From assembly GCA_023055505.1 (NCBI GenBank), contig JALIRH010000002.1:2527001-2591000 (forward strand): a stretch of DNA of 64,000 nucleotides, read 5' to 3'. Numbering within the stretch: the stretch's first letter is position 1; each line of letters begins with the position of its first letter. Source of the stretch: Callipepla californica brunnescens. Taxonomy: Eukaryota; Chordata; Aves; Galliformes; Odontophoridae. Position numbers and translations under genes: made by a program. A model generated the notes under the pieces. The model was not told the origin of the DNA. It was given only the letters and a program-made list of their open reading frames with translations, and ran no database searches. This document shows, in pieces, positions 45,471-57,746 of this stretch.

Positions 45471-47982
45471 TGGAAGAGACCTTTACGATCCTTGAGCTCC
45501 TGAACTTTGTCGTCTCTCTTCACAATACAGCTTCTTCTCTCCATTGGAAGTACAAATTGTTCTTCTCTGAATCTTTTTTAGTTATTACTTTTTTTCTCTG
45601 ACTCCAGCTGGTTCACATTTCTGCGTGACAAATGCATGTTTTCCAGCAAAATGTTCAGGCGATTTGACATTACTGAGAGATAGGGAACATGCAGCTTCCC
45701 TTGCTTGTTTGTTGCAGTGACTAATAGCCTACACTATTAAAAACATGCTGGCTATTAGTGCTAGCCTAGCTGTCACTGCCTTCTGCTCCTTCTTGCGATG
45801 TGTTTCCCTGCTAGGTTAAAGAGTCCTTTAGTACCCAGTACTTTCTCTTTGCAAAAATATTTCATACACTTCAATCAAAATATTTCTCCTCTTTTTTTTA
45901 TTCTTCTACAAACTGAAAAGGAAAAAAAAAAAAGCCACCAAAATGCCATGAAGTTCTTTAGTCTTTAAACCACTGCAAATTATGTCTCTGAGTCACTTCC
46001 AGAGCTGTGTCTTCGCTGTGTCTTCACTGCCACAGCTTTGGGTTGGTAAATAACATCAGCTGCTATTCACAAGCACCATGTCTGTGCACTCATTAGCACT
46101 CTTTTCCTGTTAGCTCATTGGTCCTGGGAACAGTGAATGAGCAGCTCATCCACTGTGCCATGTTGTGTTGTGCCTTTTCCTGCCTTATAGGTCAGGATGT
46201 GCTCCCTGTTCCTAAATGTATACCTGTGCCTTTATCAGTTGTAAATGTTAGTCTGCAGACAGAAATACATAAAAGAAGCTGTAGGCAACACAAGAATTTT
46301 AGTCCAGCCAATCTAGCCTCTTCTTAAATCAGCTGTGTCTAAGAGGGAAACAATTAAATTACAATGTTGAGCAAGTGCTTTCTTGGGAGGCTGGAGAGAT
46401 GTTAGAAGCTGGTTTTCTGCTTTATGGCTGAGCACTCTAACAGCAGACATTTAGGAGTGCCTTCCAAAAAGCCTGATCCTTTTTACTCACTGATTCCCAA
46501 GGATAGGGAGCGTGTTTCAGAAGAGAAAAGTGCGAAAGTTTTGTTCTTCAAATCTCATTTGCCTCATGTAAGAGCTGATGGACGAGGCAAACTACAGTCA
46601 ATACTGCAGTGTTTTAGTGCAGGTTACATACGTTACAATCTAGACATTTTCACATGACATCGGGAAACTCGGCAGTGAAGCTGCAGCTTAGTGAGATTTT
46701 AGTATTAATTGCCCACATTTTAGACTGAAATTCTACTTGTCTTCTTTTTCACTTCTTTGCCTTTCTTTTAACTTGAACATTGAAAAAATGTGCCCTGATC
46801 TGCTGAGATGATGCATCCTTTCTTGTTTCTCTCTATGTTACACAGAGACGAGATTGATGGTAAACTGCCAGCACTGCTGAGCAGAGATGCAGCTTTAGTC
46901 TTCATTTGTGTGCATGGTTTTGTACACACCCACACACTACTAACATCACAGAAGATGAAAGTGTTTTTAATCGGAGCAAAAAACATGGAGAAAAATATCA
47001 CACTGTAGCCAAGAAGGAAGAAAAACTTTCAGTCGCACTCAGTTCAGAAGGCATTTGTTCTGGCTTCTTTTGTAGTTTGTTTCGTTTAGACTCTTTTTGT
47101 TGTTGTTACTGTTGTTCAATTTTCTGCTAGAAAGAGATTAAATTAATGGAAATTGATTGGTGTATCTAAAGCTATGTACAGGGAGATCTGGGTGCAGTGG
47201 ATACATATATCACAGAACAAACCTTCCTACTGTGTTTTTTACTGAAATCATTTATTAAAGTCTACCTTTCCTTCAGTGTGATCTGATTTTTTCACCCCAC
47301 CTCCCCTAGGCTCACTCTTGAACTGATTCTTCAGCTTTTCCTTGCACTGGAAAAAGCACAAAGTGCAAGGTCTAGGCATAAGGTATAATAAATTATATAT
47401 TCCACCCCATTCTTTCAAAGAATTTTATAATCAGTGATTCCCATCTCACAATAACCATGAGGATAGAAATACACTTCTGGTGTAAACTAGCATTGCAGTA
47501 TGACTGTACTAACTTTTATCTGTTCAGATTCTTTTGTGGAATAAAATTCAGACGGCAACATCAGTCCAGCCAAAGGCATTTCTTTGTAAGACAGTCTCAT
47601 AGAGAGAAGCACATCAACTCTGTTATGAGGTATAGACTGATGTCTACATCTGAAGTGCCTGCCAGTTTAAGCAGGTAAATCCATACTCATAGTGTTGTCT
47701 TGTTGCTCTGCTTCTTCTGACTCCTATGTAGACCAACCTTAAAAAGAGGGGCAGGGTACATCCTTTTGTACATCTCATAGTTTTAGATACAGTCTTTTGA
47801 CAGAGCAAAATAACGACTACCTCCCACTCTTTCAGTAGATTGCTGAAATCCCAATAAAGACATGTTGTCTTTTGTTGGCCCTACACAAGGGTTTCTCTGT
47901 GAAATCTTAGGCAAAAAAAGTGTAAATTTCCAACAAGCTCTGGCTAAATTTAATGTAACAATATCAAATGCCTGAGATATCT
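45471..47982. other. Unrecognised non-coding sequence
   Basis: 2.5 kb with no repeat family recognised. A short A run lies at 45920-45932. Several frames of 66-77 codons on both strands around 46424-47130 have no recognisable content. Confidence 0.42.
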
Positions 47983-48088
47983 ATAGAATCACAGAATCCT
48001 GAAGGTTGGAAAACAGCACTAAGATCATCTAATCCAACCATCAGCCTGTTATCACCGTGCTCAATAAACCATGTTCCTCAGTGTCACG
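47983..48088 (-). mobile_element. CR1 3' fragment
   Basis: Antisense: 'ATAGAATCACAGAATCCTGA', 'AGGTTGGAAAACAGCACTAA', 'GATCATCTAATCCAACCATC', 'CACCGTGCTCAATAAACCATG' and 'TTCCTCAGTGTCAC'. Ends abruptly. Confidence 0.93.
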
Positions 48089-48245
48089 GAAAGCATGAGT
48101 TGAGATGAAAAAAACAGGAAGGGAGTAGACATGTTTGGGTTATTTCCTTCCATGCTTTTTAAGGACACAGCTGTTCTATTGGCAGTCCCAGCTTTGTACA
48201 TGTGAAACAAACTCAACTAGCCACACTGAAAAGAATTCTTCCATA

Positions 48246-48295
48246 TTCACAGAATCACAGAATCGTTAAGGTTGGAAAAGACCTTGAGGGTCAAA
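48246..48295 (-). mobile_element. Short CR1 3' fragment
   Basis: 'TCACAGAATCACAGAATCGT', 'TAAGGTTGGAAAAGACCTTG' and 'AGGGTCAA' are the last 50 bp of a CR1 in antisense, little diverged. It lies 157 bp after the previous copy in the same orientation. Confidence 0.9.
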
Positions 48296-49942
48296 TCAAA
48301 TCATCAACAATTTTGCTATGGAATATTTTGTTAGCATTAAAGACAGTTAAATATCCAACATCTGTGTGTAGTTTGCCTTAAAGACAGTTGTCTGAGAGTG
48401 AAGCCTTCCATGCCCTCACCCCATAGCTCTCTGTTCCATTGCCTCCACAAATGGGTTCCCAAAACATGCATTAAATATGACATGAAAGCAGTATGAGACT
48501 TAGCAAGCTGAACTTTGTACAGCACCACAAGTATAAAAGGCATTCAATAACCAGAGACTGGTGCTGAAGCACTGCGTGGCTCCAGCTGAATCTAAAGCTC
48601 AGGTCCACTGTGATACTCTATCTGGTTTTCACAAAGACTGAGTAAATTCTTTCCCTTACAAACAATTAGAGAAATCACATGCGTGTATCCATGCACAGCC
48701 TGTTCTCTGCTAAGGCATTAAGTCAATTGTAAGTACCACAAATCTTAGAAATGGCAGGCTTCCTAATCCTATAGTTTAATTCTTGGCATTTTTTGATAGG
48801 TTTCTAAGGCAGAGGCAAATAATCTTGATCAGTCTTTCAAGGTGATTGTGCCAGAATCAAACCATTCTCATTTAAATAAGATCACAGATCATGTCCAAAA
48901 GTCCTCAAAATGGAGGTGAATAAATTATAAATATTTTATTTTTACACTTTTTCGGCATTCAGAATAATTTCTTCCCATAGATTTAAAATAAGATGAATAG
49001 GCCCAGCGCTTTCCAGCTAGGAATCTCTGAGGACAATTTTCAAAATGATTACTACAGCTACAGAAATTTAATCTCCTCCAAATTTCTTACTGCTGATGCT
49101 CTAAGAACTGCATAGATTTGATATGAAAAATATACCATTCACTGCCTCCACTTTGTCCTGGTTTCCATCCTGGATTATCCCCATCTAAACTTCGCTGTTT
49201 TTTATTGTAGCTGGCTTCAGTACTGAATTGGAAAGAAAGGAATTCAACAGTGGTGTTCAGCACAAGTTTGGAATGCATTCACTTGTGAACCGACTAGAAG
49301 AGTTCAGATTAAATGACAAACCAGCTATATCTAAATGAATTTCACTGTTTTGTTTCTTGTTTTGTTGGTGGTTACGCCAGGGCAATAGAATGCTATGCCC
49401 TGATCCTCAGCTAAATGAGTGGTGCACTCGACTTTATATTTTCAGTCCAAAAATGTCTAAACAGCATTGAAATACACAGCTAATTGATCTTAACTAACAT
49501 TTCTCACATTAAGAGAGGAGGTTTTATGATCACTTACTCAAACAGCTTTTCTGGAAGAAAAAAGGAGATGGCAGCCACTATAAGAGGCAGCTGAAGTTAA
49601 TTCATTTACATTGAATAGCTGGAGCCAGAGAGCAATGTTATACTACAAGTGAAAGTCTTTTCAATACTGATATTGATAAACTGTTCAAGAGCAAGATATA
49701 CCAAAACACAATCACTTTTAAATACTCCTCCCCTCCCTAGAAATCTGGAATTAATACAAACACCTGGGTTGTTGCAGTGTCCTCCCCTCTATATTTCCAA
49801 TTTGTATTGTAATCCAGATGTTCATTATGATCCAAGGATAGGACTGTGCTGGTGCTGAGTGTATGAGTACTTACAATAACGGTCATGTTTTCATTAGAAT
49901 TTAGATCTGCCTGATCTTCTCCATCTCCAAGTGACATCAGAC
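48296..49942. other. Unrecognised non-coding sequence
   Basis: No repeat family or coding signal. Frames of 63-69 codons only. Confidence 0.45.
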
Positions 49943-50027
49943 ATGGTTAATGGGCGATATTGGTGGGAGATGGATGGTTGGATTAGTGAGGGTATTTTCC
50001 AACCTCAGTGACTCTATGATTCTGTGG
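49943..50027 (+). mobile_element. CR1 3' fragment
   Basis: 'TGGTTAATGGGCGATATTGG', 'TGGGAGATGGATGGTTGGAT', 'GGTATTTTCCAACCTCAGTG' and 'ACTCTATGATTCTGTGG' follow the terminal 85 bp of CR1 in sense. Confidence 0.92.
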
Positions 50028-53000
50028 TATTTGGGAATTAAAAATATGCATTTAATGACACTAGAAGGTTCATCCAAAGGAATTAAAAATGAAGCAGTTA
50101 CAATTTCTCGTGTCCCATAAAATGAACAAATGAGTTAGGAATGTCTCTCAAGTTGACTCTGCTGGTTTACACATATTGAATTCACTCTGCAATTTTCTTT
50201 GGGAAACACTGACAAGGTTCCTCTTTTTTATACTTAGCCATCTGTAGTCATGAAATTAGCAAGCATGTAATGTGAGAATTATGACACCTTATGCTAAACA
50301 CATGAAAAATGATGATTCTGTGCATGGCACGTTACTTCACGGGTCTGCATAGGGAAACTTGTAGAAGAAAGGTCAAGGAGAGCAGTCAGAATATCTGGTA
50401 CAGGATAAGTGAAAGAATGAAAGTGAAAAATATTCTCCCGAGTCCAGGGAATTTTTAAAGACTTTCAGTTTAATTTAAACTTACTATTTGCCTAGGTGCA
50501 CATGGCAGTGAAGTAGCTGAGTAGACAAGAATTCCCATTTTCCACTAATAACAGCGTATGCAGTGTTGAGTATTGAAGCCAAAGAGATCCAGAACACCTT
50601 TAATGAATTCGAGAGTTCCTCAAGGATTAGGACAATAGTAGAAACAGATCAGATATGGGATAAGAGCTGAAAAAAAAAAAAAAATAGGAAATTCAAAAGT
50701 GAACCCAGACGTAGGGGATAAGAAGAGAACAAGGAGGGGCTTCAGCTATGGATCTACTTTGGAAAAGATGAATTGTTATTAAATACATATCAAATGTGGA
50801 GGAATTGTTAGAGTTTTAACAAAAAGAGAAATTGTAACACTCGTACAAAAGTATTGGTGGAAGAAATGGTCTGAGATCTCCAGCTATCAGTGACAAAAAG
50901 GTGGAATTATGAATTTCAGTGAATCGTTGCTATAGCTTTCTCATTTTGACCATTTACAGAAATACTACCAGAAGAATAAATAAATATTGCAATTCAATGG
51001 CAAATTTAGTTGTATCCAGTATTGCTTCTTCATAGACTAAGGTCTGAAAACATAGAAAACTAAGAGAACATTTATTACAGGGATTATAACTCTTTCACTA
51101 AAAGTGCCTGAAAATTAATAAAGTCAGCCAGGAATGGATTTATTGTCCATATCAAAGGTGATCTCTGACTTCAGTTCTTCATGTTGCTTTTCACAAGGAA
51201 ATGTTCTCCTGTCAGTGGGGTCAGCATATTGTTGAAAGATGTAGTCTATAGAGCAGGGACTGTCTCCATTCAGACATCAGGATGCCCAGGAGAAGAAGGG
51301 TTTCCAAAAGGGGAAACTTCAAGCTGCCACCAGCATTTTAAAGTCATATTTCTTGGAGAAGTCAGGTCTGTGCAGTGCCATAAAGATAATGGAGTTGCAA
51401 GTACAAGCAATACATATTATGGTAAAAGGGAAGTTCTCCAACACTCATGGAGAGAGAAGTGGGTCCATGCACTGCCACTGTCTTTCCTCTGATTTTGATA
51501 CAGCTCTGTATTGAACCAAACTCTTTGGCAGGTGAATTGCTGTAATCATGAAAGTCCCAAAAAGCCATTGTATGGGCACAATGAGGTACAATGAGAAGCA
51601 GTGAAGGGACAAGAAGGAGAGACCTTGCTACCTCTGTTGTGGTGACTGTTAAAGGTCTTCAAACAGCTCCTTCTACAGCATTCAGCTATTTTTCCTTATT
51701 ATCTGGGTCTGTTTGAGATTTTCTTTGTGATACTGTTTTTTTTTACTGCTTTTTGCTGTTTTCTAAAAGTCTCTACATACGGTATATACTTGCTCATCCA
51801 AAATCTCCCTTCTTCTAACAATGCAAAGAATACAGATTATTTCCTCAATAATGGGAAAGGACAAATAAAAGCTGCTTTACCCCATCTAAGGAGAGGCAGT
51901 TTCCACACATAGGAAAATTGCAGGTAAGTGGAGGGGATTTTATCTAAGTGTAGGAACCAGGTGTGAAAATGTTTATTTTCTCCTCTTTGAGAAGGGCAGA
52001 GCCAGCCATGCACACCCACCCGCAGAGTGCACAGTTTTTCCTTACTTCTTAATTTTTAAGTAAAATCATAGGGAAACTGTTGAACAATCAACTGTGCAGA
52101 AGCAGCACTATCTCTTGAAAAGCCACTTACAGAGCCAGATCTGCTAAACTAGCAAAAAATATTTTTCTGTTTACCCAATTGTTTTCCCATCTACAGATAA
52201 GACCCTATACACCGTTCCATTTATTGTGCATGCATCAACAGATTTACAAAAATAAATAAGTCAGCAATTGGCAATTTATTCAAGGTGTTGAAAGTATCAG
52301 ACAGTTGACAGATCAGAAAGCAAACTGTTTCCTTCAGAATATCTTGGAGGACTCTCAGGAAATGGGATCTGTTAGGAGATGGTCTGAGGTGGGGACTCTA
52401 CTATACTCAGTTTCTAAGGAATTGTACTTTAATAAGGCACTAATTCAAAGCTTTCTCAATCAAAGAAAAATCTGACTTCAGTACATGTCAGATCAAGTGC
52501 CCGTGTTGTACAAACCTAAGTCAAGACTAGAATACAACTTCCTAAATGGAGAGTTTGTAATTTACTTCCTTTTTCTTTTTGTCAAGATTACTTTCCTTGT
52601 GTAAGCAGAAATCAGGAAAAAAAGAGATTAATTTTACAAATAACCTGTCTGATTCTACTTCAATAGATCAGCCTGCATAAAATGTAACAGGGAAGACAGC
52701 GAAAATTTCCTCTTTGTGTGCATTTCGAGCATTTGGGGAAATCCTTGTAGATAAGAAAAGATTCATACAGCTTTAGGAACTATTCCAGTTCAGTAGAGAG
52801 ACTTCAATTGTTGGTGCTGTTTAATTTGGATTTTGTTTATTATTTTCATAAATCTTCGGTTCCCAGAAGTTTTCATGAAAAAAATTCTTTTCTTTTAAAA
52901 ACTGGCACAAAGTACAGATAGGTGTTTTCAGGTTTTCCTGGCATCCTCCTAGATAATCCTTATATTTCTATTCATCTTTACCGAAGGCAGAAATATTGTG

Positions 53001-53329
53001 TATACTGGAAAAAGAAATGAAAATAAGGAAATAAGGATACAGTTGGTCATGTTTTACTCTTTTTTTTTTCCCCAAAATTTTGATGAAGCAGACTTGGAGG
53101 TCTACATTATCATACCAATCCATCAAAACAGGTTCCTTCAATAAGAAAACACCAATATTGAAATATGAGGCTGTATACAACAATGTTCTGTTAAACCTTT
53201 TACAATAAAGGTTTCTCACACATAGGATGGAATTTAAATAGAGATGAATGTCAATGCAGGAAAAAAAAATCAATAACATTTTAAAAAATAGAGGGTACAC
53301 CAGAAAGTGACATGCACCTGCCTTAATTT
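50028..53329. other. 3.3 kb without recognised repeats
   Basis: Short A runs, for example at 50670-50683. A 103-codon plus-strand frame at 51181-51492 has more balanced composition but no recognisable domain. The 143-codon minus-strand frame 52968-53399 runs into the tRNA-like remnant and is not a gene. Confidence 0.4.
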
Positions 53330-53405
53330 GATTCAAAGCAGGAATTTGAACTTCTGTCTTCCTCATAAGAGGTGAGTGTTCTAACAACTGGGGTATCAAT
53401 CAGTC
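53330..53405 (-). repeat. tRNA-derived SINE remnant
   Basis: On the minus strand, 'GTTGTTAGAACACTCACCTC' is followed by 'TTATGAGGAAGACAGAAG' and by a B-box-like 'AGTTCAAATTCCTGC' (about 53339-53353). The arrangement copies a tRNA from the D-arm region through the anticodon arm to the T-arm. It also resembles the head of old amniote tRNA-SINEs that read 'gttagagcactcacctgggatgtgggagacccaggttcaa'. The anticodon stem is degraded and no intact tRNA fold is possible. The sequence beyond the T-arm shows no tail that I can name. Such SINEs are rare and ancient in birds. Confidence 0.55.
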
Positions 53406-54564
53406 TCTTGTAATGAAAAATTGCACCAGCAAAAGTTGCCATTCTGTTCAGATTGAAAATGAAAACAAATGGCGAAACTTCAACTCAAAACAAACAAACA
53501 AAAAAAGGCACTTTCATTTTCCAGTACACCGTTTTCCAGCATACTTGCTACTGACTTAGTACTTCCTGTTATTACATGGCATTTACTATGATGAAATCAA
53601 AGAAAAATATATTTATGTTATTGTAGTATGTTATATATTATGAAAATGTAATACAACTGATGCACTACTGGGAAGCCTATTTAATTTTGTAGAAAATTAA
53701 ATAAAACTGCTGATTTGTGATTCTTTTTTCACTGTATTCATCAGGAATATGACTAAGGTTGATAATCTTTCAGTTCCCCTTTGCAGAAAGAAAATCAAAA
53801 GTCTGAATGCTCATTGATATTGACCCTACACTAATCAGGAGTCGTTAACCAATGTGGCCCACATTCTCTGTTGGTTTGAATGGACTGAGTGCTGAACCCC
53901 TTTTGATTTATCTGAACTTTAGACTCACCTCTGTAGCCACTCTACTAAAATTAAGAATCATTTCACCTTCACTGAGAGACACAAGATTTAAAATGGCAAT
54001 GGGAAAAAGTAGCACATAGGTTTCTTGAACCTATTCTCTGCTCATTCTTACTAGTTATATTTGGCAAGATGTTTCATGTGAACTTCGGTCTAACTAGAAA
54101 CATTCATTACACAAAAGTTGCAGTCTCTCTGGAATGGAAACCTTCTAGATCTGATACATGATATCCTGATGTTGTAATTCACTACATTTGTAATAGGTGT
54201 GAATAAACTGGTTTAAATTTAAAGAGAAGCCAAATGTTCCTGGATAGCAGGTATATTAAAGCATGAAAATACAGAACATACTCAAGCTATCATCTTCTTC
54301 ATGTACCTAGAGAACTTGGACAAGTGTATCATTGTGTGAAGCATAAATCTGTGGAACTGAGTTCTACTTATAGCCCAATTTACACACACAGAACAGAGAT
54401 CAGAATCTATTTATCTATTTTTGGAATATTTCCAGTCTAGCACTGTAATTAATAAGGATTGTACGAGGACCATTTTAGAAAGAGATATTTGGCATGGAAG
54501 GGTTAACTACCCCCTCCCAGAAAAGTTCTGAATGTCTTCTGCTGTAATGATGAGAGACTATGCT
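53406..54564. other. AT-rich unrecognised sequence
   Basis: Short AAAC units lie at about 53483-53498. No gene or repeat family recognised. Confidence 0.45.
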
Positions 54565-54648
54565 TTGACAGTTGGACTAGATGATTTTGGTCTTTTCCAA
54601 TGTCTATGATTCTATGATTCTTTAATTCTATGATTCTTTAATTCTACA
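54565..54648 (+). mobile_element. CR1 3' fragment with altered octamer array
   Basis: 'TTGACAGTTGGACTAGATGA' and 'TTTTGGTCTTTTCCAATGTC' are followed by a tail in which TTCTATGATTCTTTAA is repeated twice. A 16-bp unit has thus evolved from two octamers. Confidence 0.9.
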
Positions 54649-55858
54649 ATTTAGGCAATTCATTAAGAGAAGGCTATCTGATGAGAAAGTTGATCACAAA
54701 GGACCAAGCTTGGGCTCATCATATTTTTCTTGTGTTCATCCAACTATCAAATGGAAGCCTCATCTGAATATGAACCTTGTACTGTCTACCCTTGTGCACA
54801 GCTGTCAACAAATGAAGGAAAATATATTTCTCTTCACCTTTGTCTAAAAACAGTGTTGTGACATCCTGCAAATCCTTGCAGAGATTCCCACTTAACAAAA
54901 GGCTAAAGAACATTTTTGCTACTGTAGACATACTGAATTCAGCAGGCTGAGCTGAAGATATATGCCCTCATAAAGAATTGCTGTAGTATGTTCAGCTGTA
55001 GAGCGCTACTGTATTAAGCATGGAAGGATAATTGTAAATAAAACTCAAAAGAATCAATCTAGCTCAGCTCAATCAGCTTATTGATTTAGGCTATAAAAAG
55101 AAAATAGCCCATGAATGGCACTCTTACATGTCACTCCCTACCAGTCCTCAATGATGGACAATTCAGTGATGCAAACTACACATGAACATTTAGCGGGTGA
55201 CTATTGAACCTGTTTGATTTTATAGGTAACTTATTATTTTCCTTTAAATTACAAGATCTTTCCTTGTATGCCTTGAAAAGCAGTTTATCTATATGCAGGT
55301 CATGTGGACAACTTACTGCAGTTATTCTGTCTGCCTGTCCAGAATTCTGGAAAACAAAAAATAGGAGTCCCACAAATCACAGACATTGTATCTACTATAG
55401 AAAGATTCTCTAATGACTGAAGAAATCTTGCAAAAATTGAGCAAAATGTCTATAACAACAACAACAGGTAATGAGCAGACCAGTAATGCCTTGAATGCAA
55501 GCAGCAAAAAAGTAATCATAGAGGTTTTGTTCTTTGCTGACAGTATTAATCTTAATCATAATCAGCATCCTTCCACAAAGCCATATCTCAGGAATGTGCT
55601 AAAGAAGCATGCATGACAGACAGCTGGATCCAGGTCTGAATTATTTAGCACAGATTTAATCCTGTCCCTGTAGGTTTTGCTGTGTTGCCAAAAGCAATGT
55701 TTTACTTTTTAATTTTTTCTCTTCTGTGTGGCTGGCTCTGCCCAATGACTGTGAGCACCACAGGGGCACTGCCAGGTTGGAGCTGCAGCTCTGATGTCCA
55801 GCACACACCTTTCCTTCAGCTTCACCATCCACCTCCCACATGCAGCTGCTATACAAAA
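54649..55858. other. Unrecognised non-coding sequence
   Basis: Frames of 60-82 codons on both strands, mutually overlapping and without recognisable content. Confidence 0.45.
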
Positions 55859-56275
55859 TCCTAGAATCATCAAGGGTGGAAAAGGTCTCTGAGATCCAGC
55901 TCAACCATCAAGGTATCACCAATATTTGCCCCCTAAACCATTTCCCTCAGTGCCATGTGTCCATAATTCTTCTGTTCATCCACACTAGTCTTCTCTGCCA
56001 ATTGATTTTACAGCACAGAGGGACAGTCTGCTTCTGTGCCTGTAAGACTTCTATCTTGAGGAGTGTCCAGCCTTCCTGGATCCCTTTACCCTTCAGGACT
56101 GACTCCCAAAGCAGTCTCTCTGCTGGCGTCTTGAATAGTTCAAACTCCACGTTCTGGTAGTCCAAGGTAACAATTTTTCTGCCCAGAGCAGATCCCAATG
56201 TCCACATCTCCCACCAGTCCTTAAACATGAGTCCAGCTCATGAACAGCAAGTCTAGCATGGCAACAGCAGGTCTT
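55859..56275 (-). mobile_element. CR1 copy: endonuclease region fused to CR1 3' end
   Basis: On the plus strand it begins with the antisense CR1 terminus ('TCCTAGAATCATCAAGGGTG', 'TCCAGCTCAACCATCAAGG', 'CCCTAAACCATTTCCCTCAG'). At about 55965 it changes abruptly into the ORF2 endonuclease region in the same orientation. The whole reverse transcriptase and upstream 3' UTR that should lie between are absent. Either a large internal deletion or template switching during reverse transcription would give this structure; two independent insertions are also possible. Confidence 0.75.
55966..56228 (-). pseudogene. CR1 ORF2, end of endonuclease and linker to RT
   Basis: Read on the minus strand this gives ALGRKIVTLDYQNVEFELFK, TPAERLLWESVLKGKGIQEG and then VPLCCKINWQRRLVWMNRR. 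This is the block in CR1 ORF2 between the endonuclease and the reverse transcriptase, with the hallmark WE-VLKGKG-QEGW, CCK-NW and VW-NR motifs. The frame is open for 93 codons, so this piece is less decayed than the endonuclease start at 23640. There is no catalytic endonuclease or RT residue in the retained part, and the frame ends at the 3'-UTR junction (residues after VWMNRRIM are not CR1-like). Confidence 0.88.
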
Positions 56276-56560
56276 GCATCATTCCATGCAAGACCAGGAG
56301 CTCAGCTACGTTACAATGTGTCCAGGGAAAGAAAAGTCATTCCAGTGGGGAATATCCCAGCCTTAATAAAGTCAGTTAGAAAACTGGAAAACCATAGCAG
56401 AGTGGAAATTATCCAACACTGATGCAGATGAGCTCCTCCTATTCATCTCAAAATGAAGACTTCTAAAACTTATGTCTAACTAGGTAATGTTTTTTGACCC
56501 CAAAGAAAATCTAACTATATAGATGGGACAAAACTGTACTATGCCTTGAAGAAGGAAGGT
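56276..56560. other. Unrecognised spacer between CR1 copies
   Basis: May contain more of the decayed endonuclease region just after 56275, but similarity cannot be followed by eye. Confidence 0.35.
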
Positions 56561-56640
56561 ATAGAATCATAGCATATCCCAAAAGGATCATTGAGTCCAG
56601 CTCCCAGCTCCCAATAGGATCACCCAAAAATCACCATCAA
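56561..56640 (-). mobile_element. Short CR1 3' fragment
   Basis: 'ATAGAATCATAGCATATCCC', 'AAAAGGATCATTGAGTCCAG' and 'CACCCAAAAATCACC' follow the antisense terminus of the 'GGACCCACAAGGATCATTGAGTCC' type, with a small deletion in the middle. Confidence 0.85.
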
Positions 56641-57514
56641 ACCTACAAGCTAAGGGGCAAGAGATATCTTTAGTATACAGCATCAAAGCATCACCCCAAG
56701 TGCCAGAGCCCCTAAATTAGGGGTCATTCACCATTAGAAACTATTTTTGGCACATATCTAACTAATCCTGTGAATCCATGAATAGTTATCTTCAGCAGGT
56801 ATGAGCATAAAACTCATAATCTGCCTGGAGTTCTGTCCAGTCACTTCCTTCTCTGAGTTTTCTGCTGCATATGCAAACAAGAGATACTGACTCCTTGGTG
56901 AGTCATTTCCAATATGCTGGTTATCAGCTTCACAGTGAAATTCCCATCCTAGGTCACATACAGCATCCTGTAACTACACAGAGAAAGTGCTGAGGCAGGA
57001 GAGACCACAAAGCTCAGAGCCTCTTCACTGTTCCATGAGTCAGCAGCAGCTGACAATGACAGTACTAAGAAGTAAAATGGTTTTCTGTCTCATCCAGGAG
57101 ACCTCTATCAAGGAGAAAGAGTCCTGACTACAATCAAAGTCAAAATGGATAAGTGTCACAGGAAGTACTAGGAAACATTGAGACATATTTTGTACTGAGT
57201 AGGTTTAGTAACCAAAGGCTATTTGCAGAGCAAAAGGAGTTAACAGCACCAAAATATGCATGAGAAGAGGAAGGTTGGCTCTTCCTCACTCTTGATAATA
57301 CATGATAAATTTGAACAACATTTGATGCTGTTAGTCTTTAAATGTTAGCTAGGTAAAGGATTTTCCTTCTGCCTCCAGGATCTGGGACTGCTGAATGTAC
57401 TGAAAGTGCTGATATTGGAGCTGAGTGAACACAAGCTGAGAAGCTGAGCCCTGAAAAGCATGAACCTTTCTTCAGATATCTTCATTCCCAAGGGTTTGGA
57501 AGGATCTGTCATCT
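56641..57514. other. Unrecognised non-coding sequence
   Basis: The first part (56641-56720) may be a decayed extension of the preceding CR1. Nothing else recognised. Confidence 0.4.
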
Positions 57515-57713
57515 TCCGTGAAGCACTGGAACACATTGCCCTTAGAGTCGGTGGATGCCCCTTCTCTGGTGACATTCAAGATCAGACTGAATTGGGGTAT
57601 AAGCACCCTCATCTAGCTGTAGATGTCCATGTTCATTGCAGAGGAGTTGGACTAGGTTGCCTTTAAGGTTCCCTTTCAGCCCAAACATTTATACGATTCT
57701 ATGATCCTATGAT
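57515..57713 (+). mobile_element. CR1 3' fragment
   Basis: 'GTGAAGCACTGGAACACATT', 'GACATTCAAGATCAGACTGA', 'CTCATCTAGCTGTAGATGTC', 'CATTGCAGAGGAGTTGGACT', 'AGGTTGCCTTTAAGGTTCCC' and 'GATTCTATGATCCTATGATC' follow the CR1 tail in sense. Same tail type as 59574 and 63700. Confidence 0.94.
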
Positions 57714-57746
57714 CTTCCTTCTGGAGATACTGTAGTGGAGGAAGAG

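Noticed and set aside
52968..53399. 143-codon minus-strand frame as a membrane protein
   Set aside because: Hydrophobicity is what AT-rich sequence gives; the N-terminal part is the tRNA-like remnant and no splice or promoter context supports it.
55947..56228. 93-codon minus-strand frame as a host gene
   Set aside because: The motifs VLKGKGIQEGW, CCKINW and VWMNRR are CR1 ORF2, and CR1 3' sequence adjoins it.
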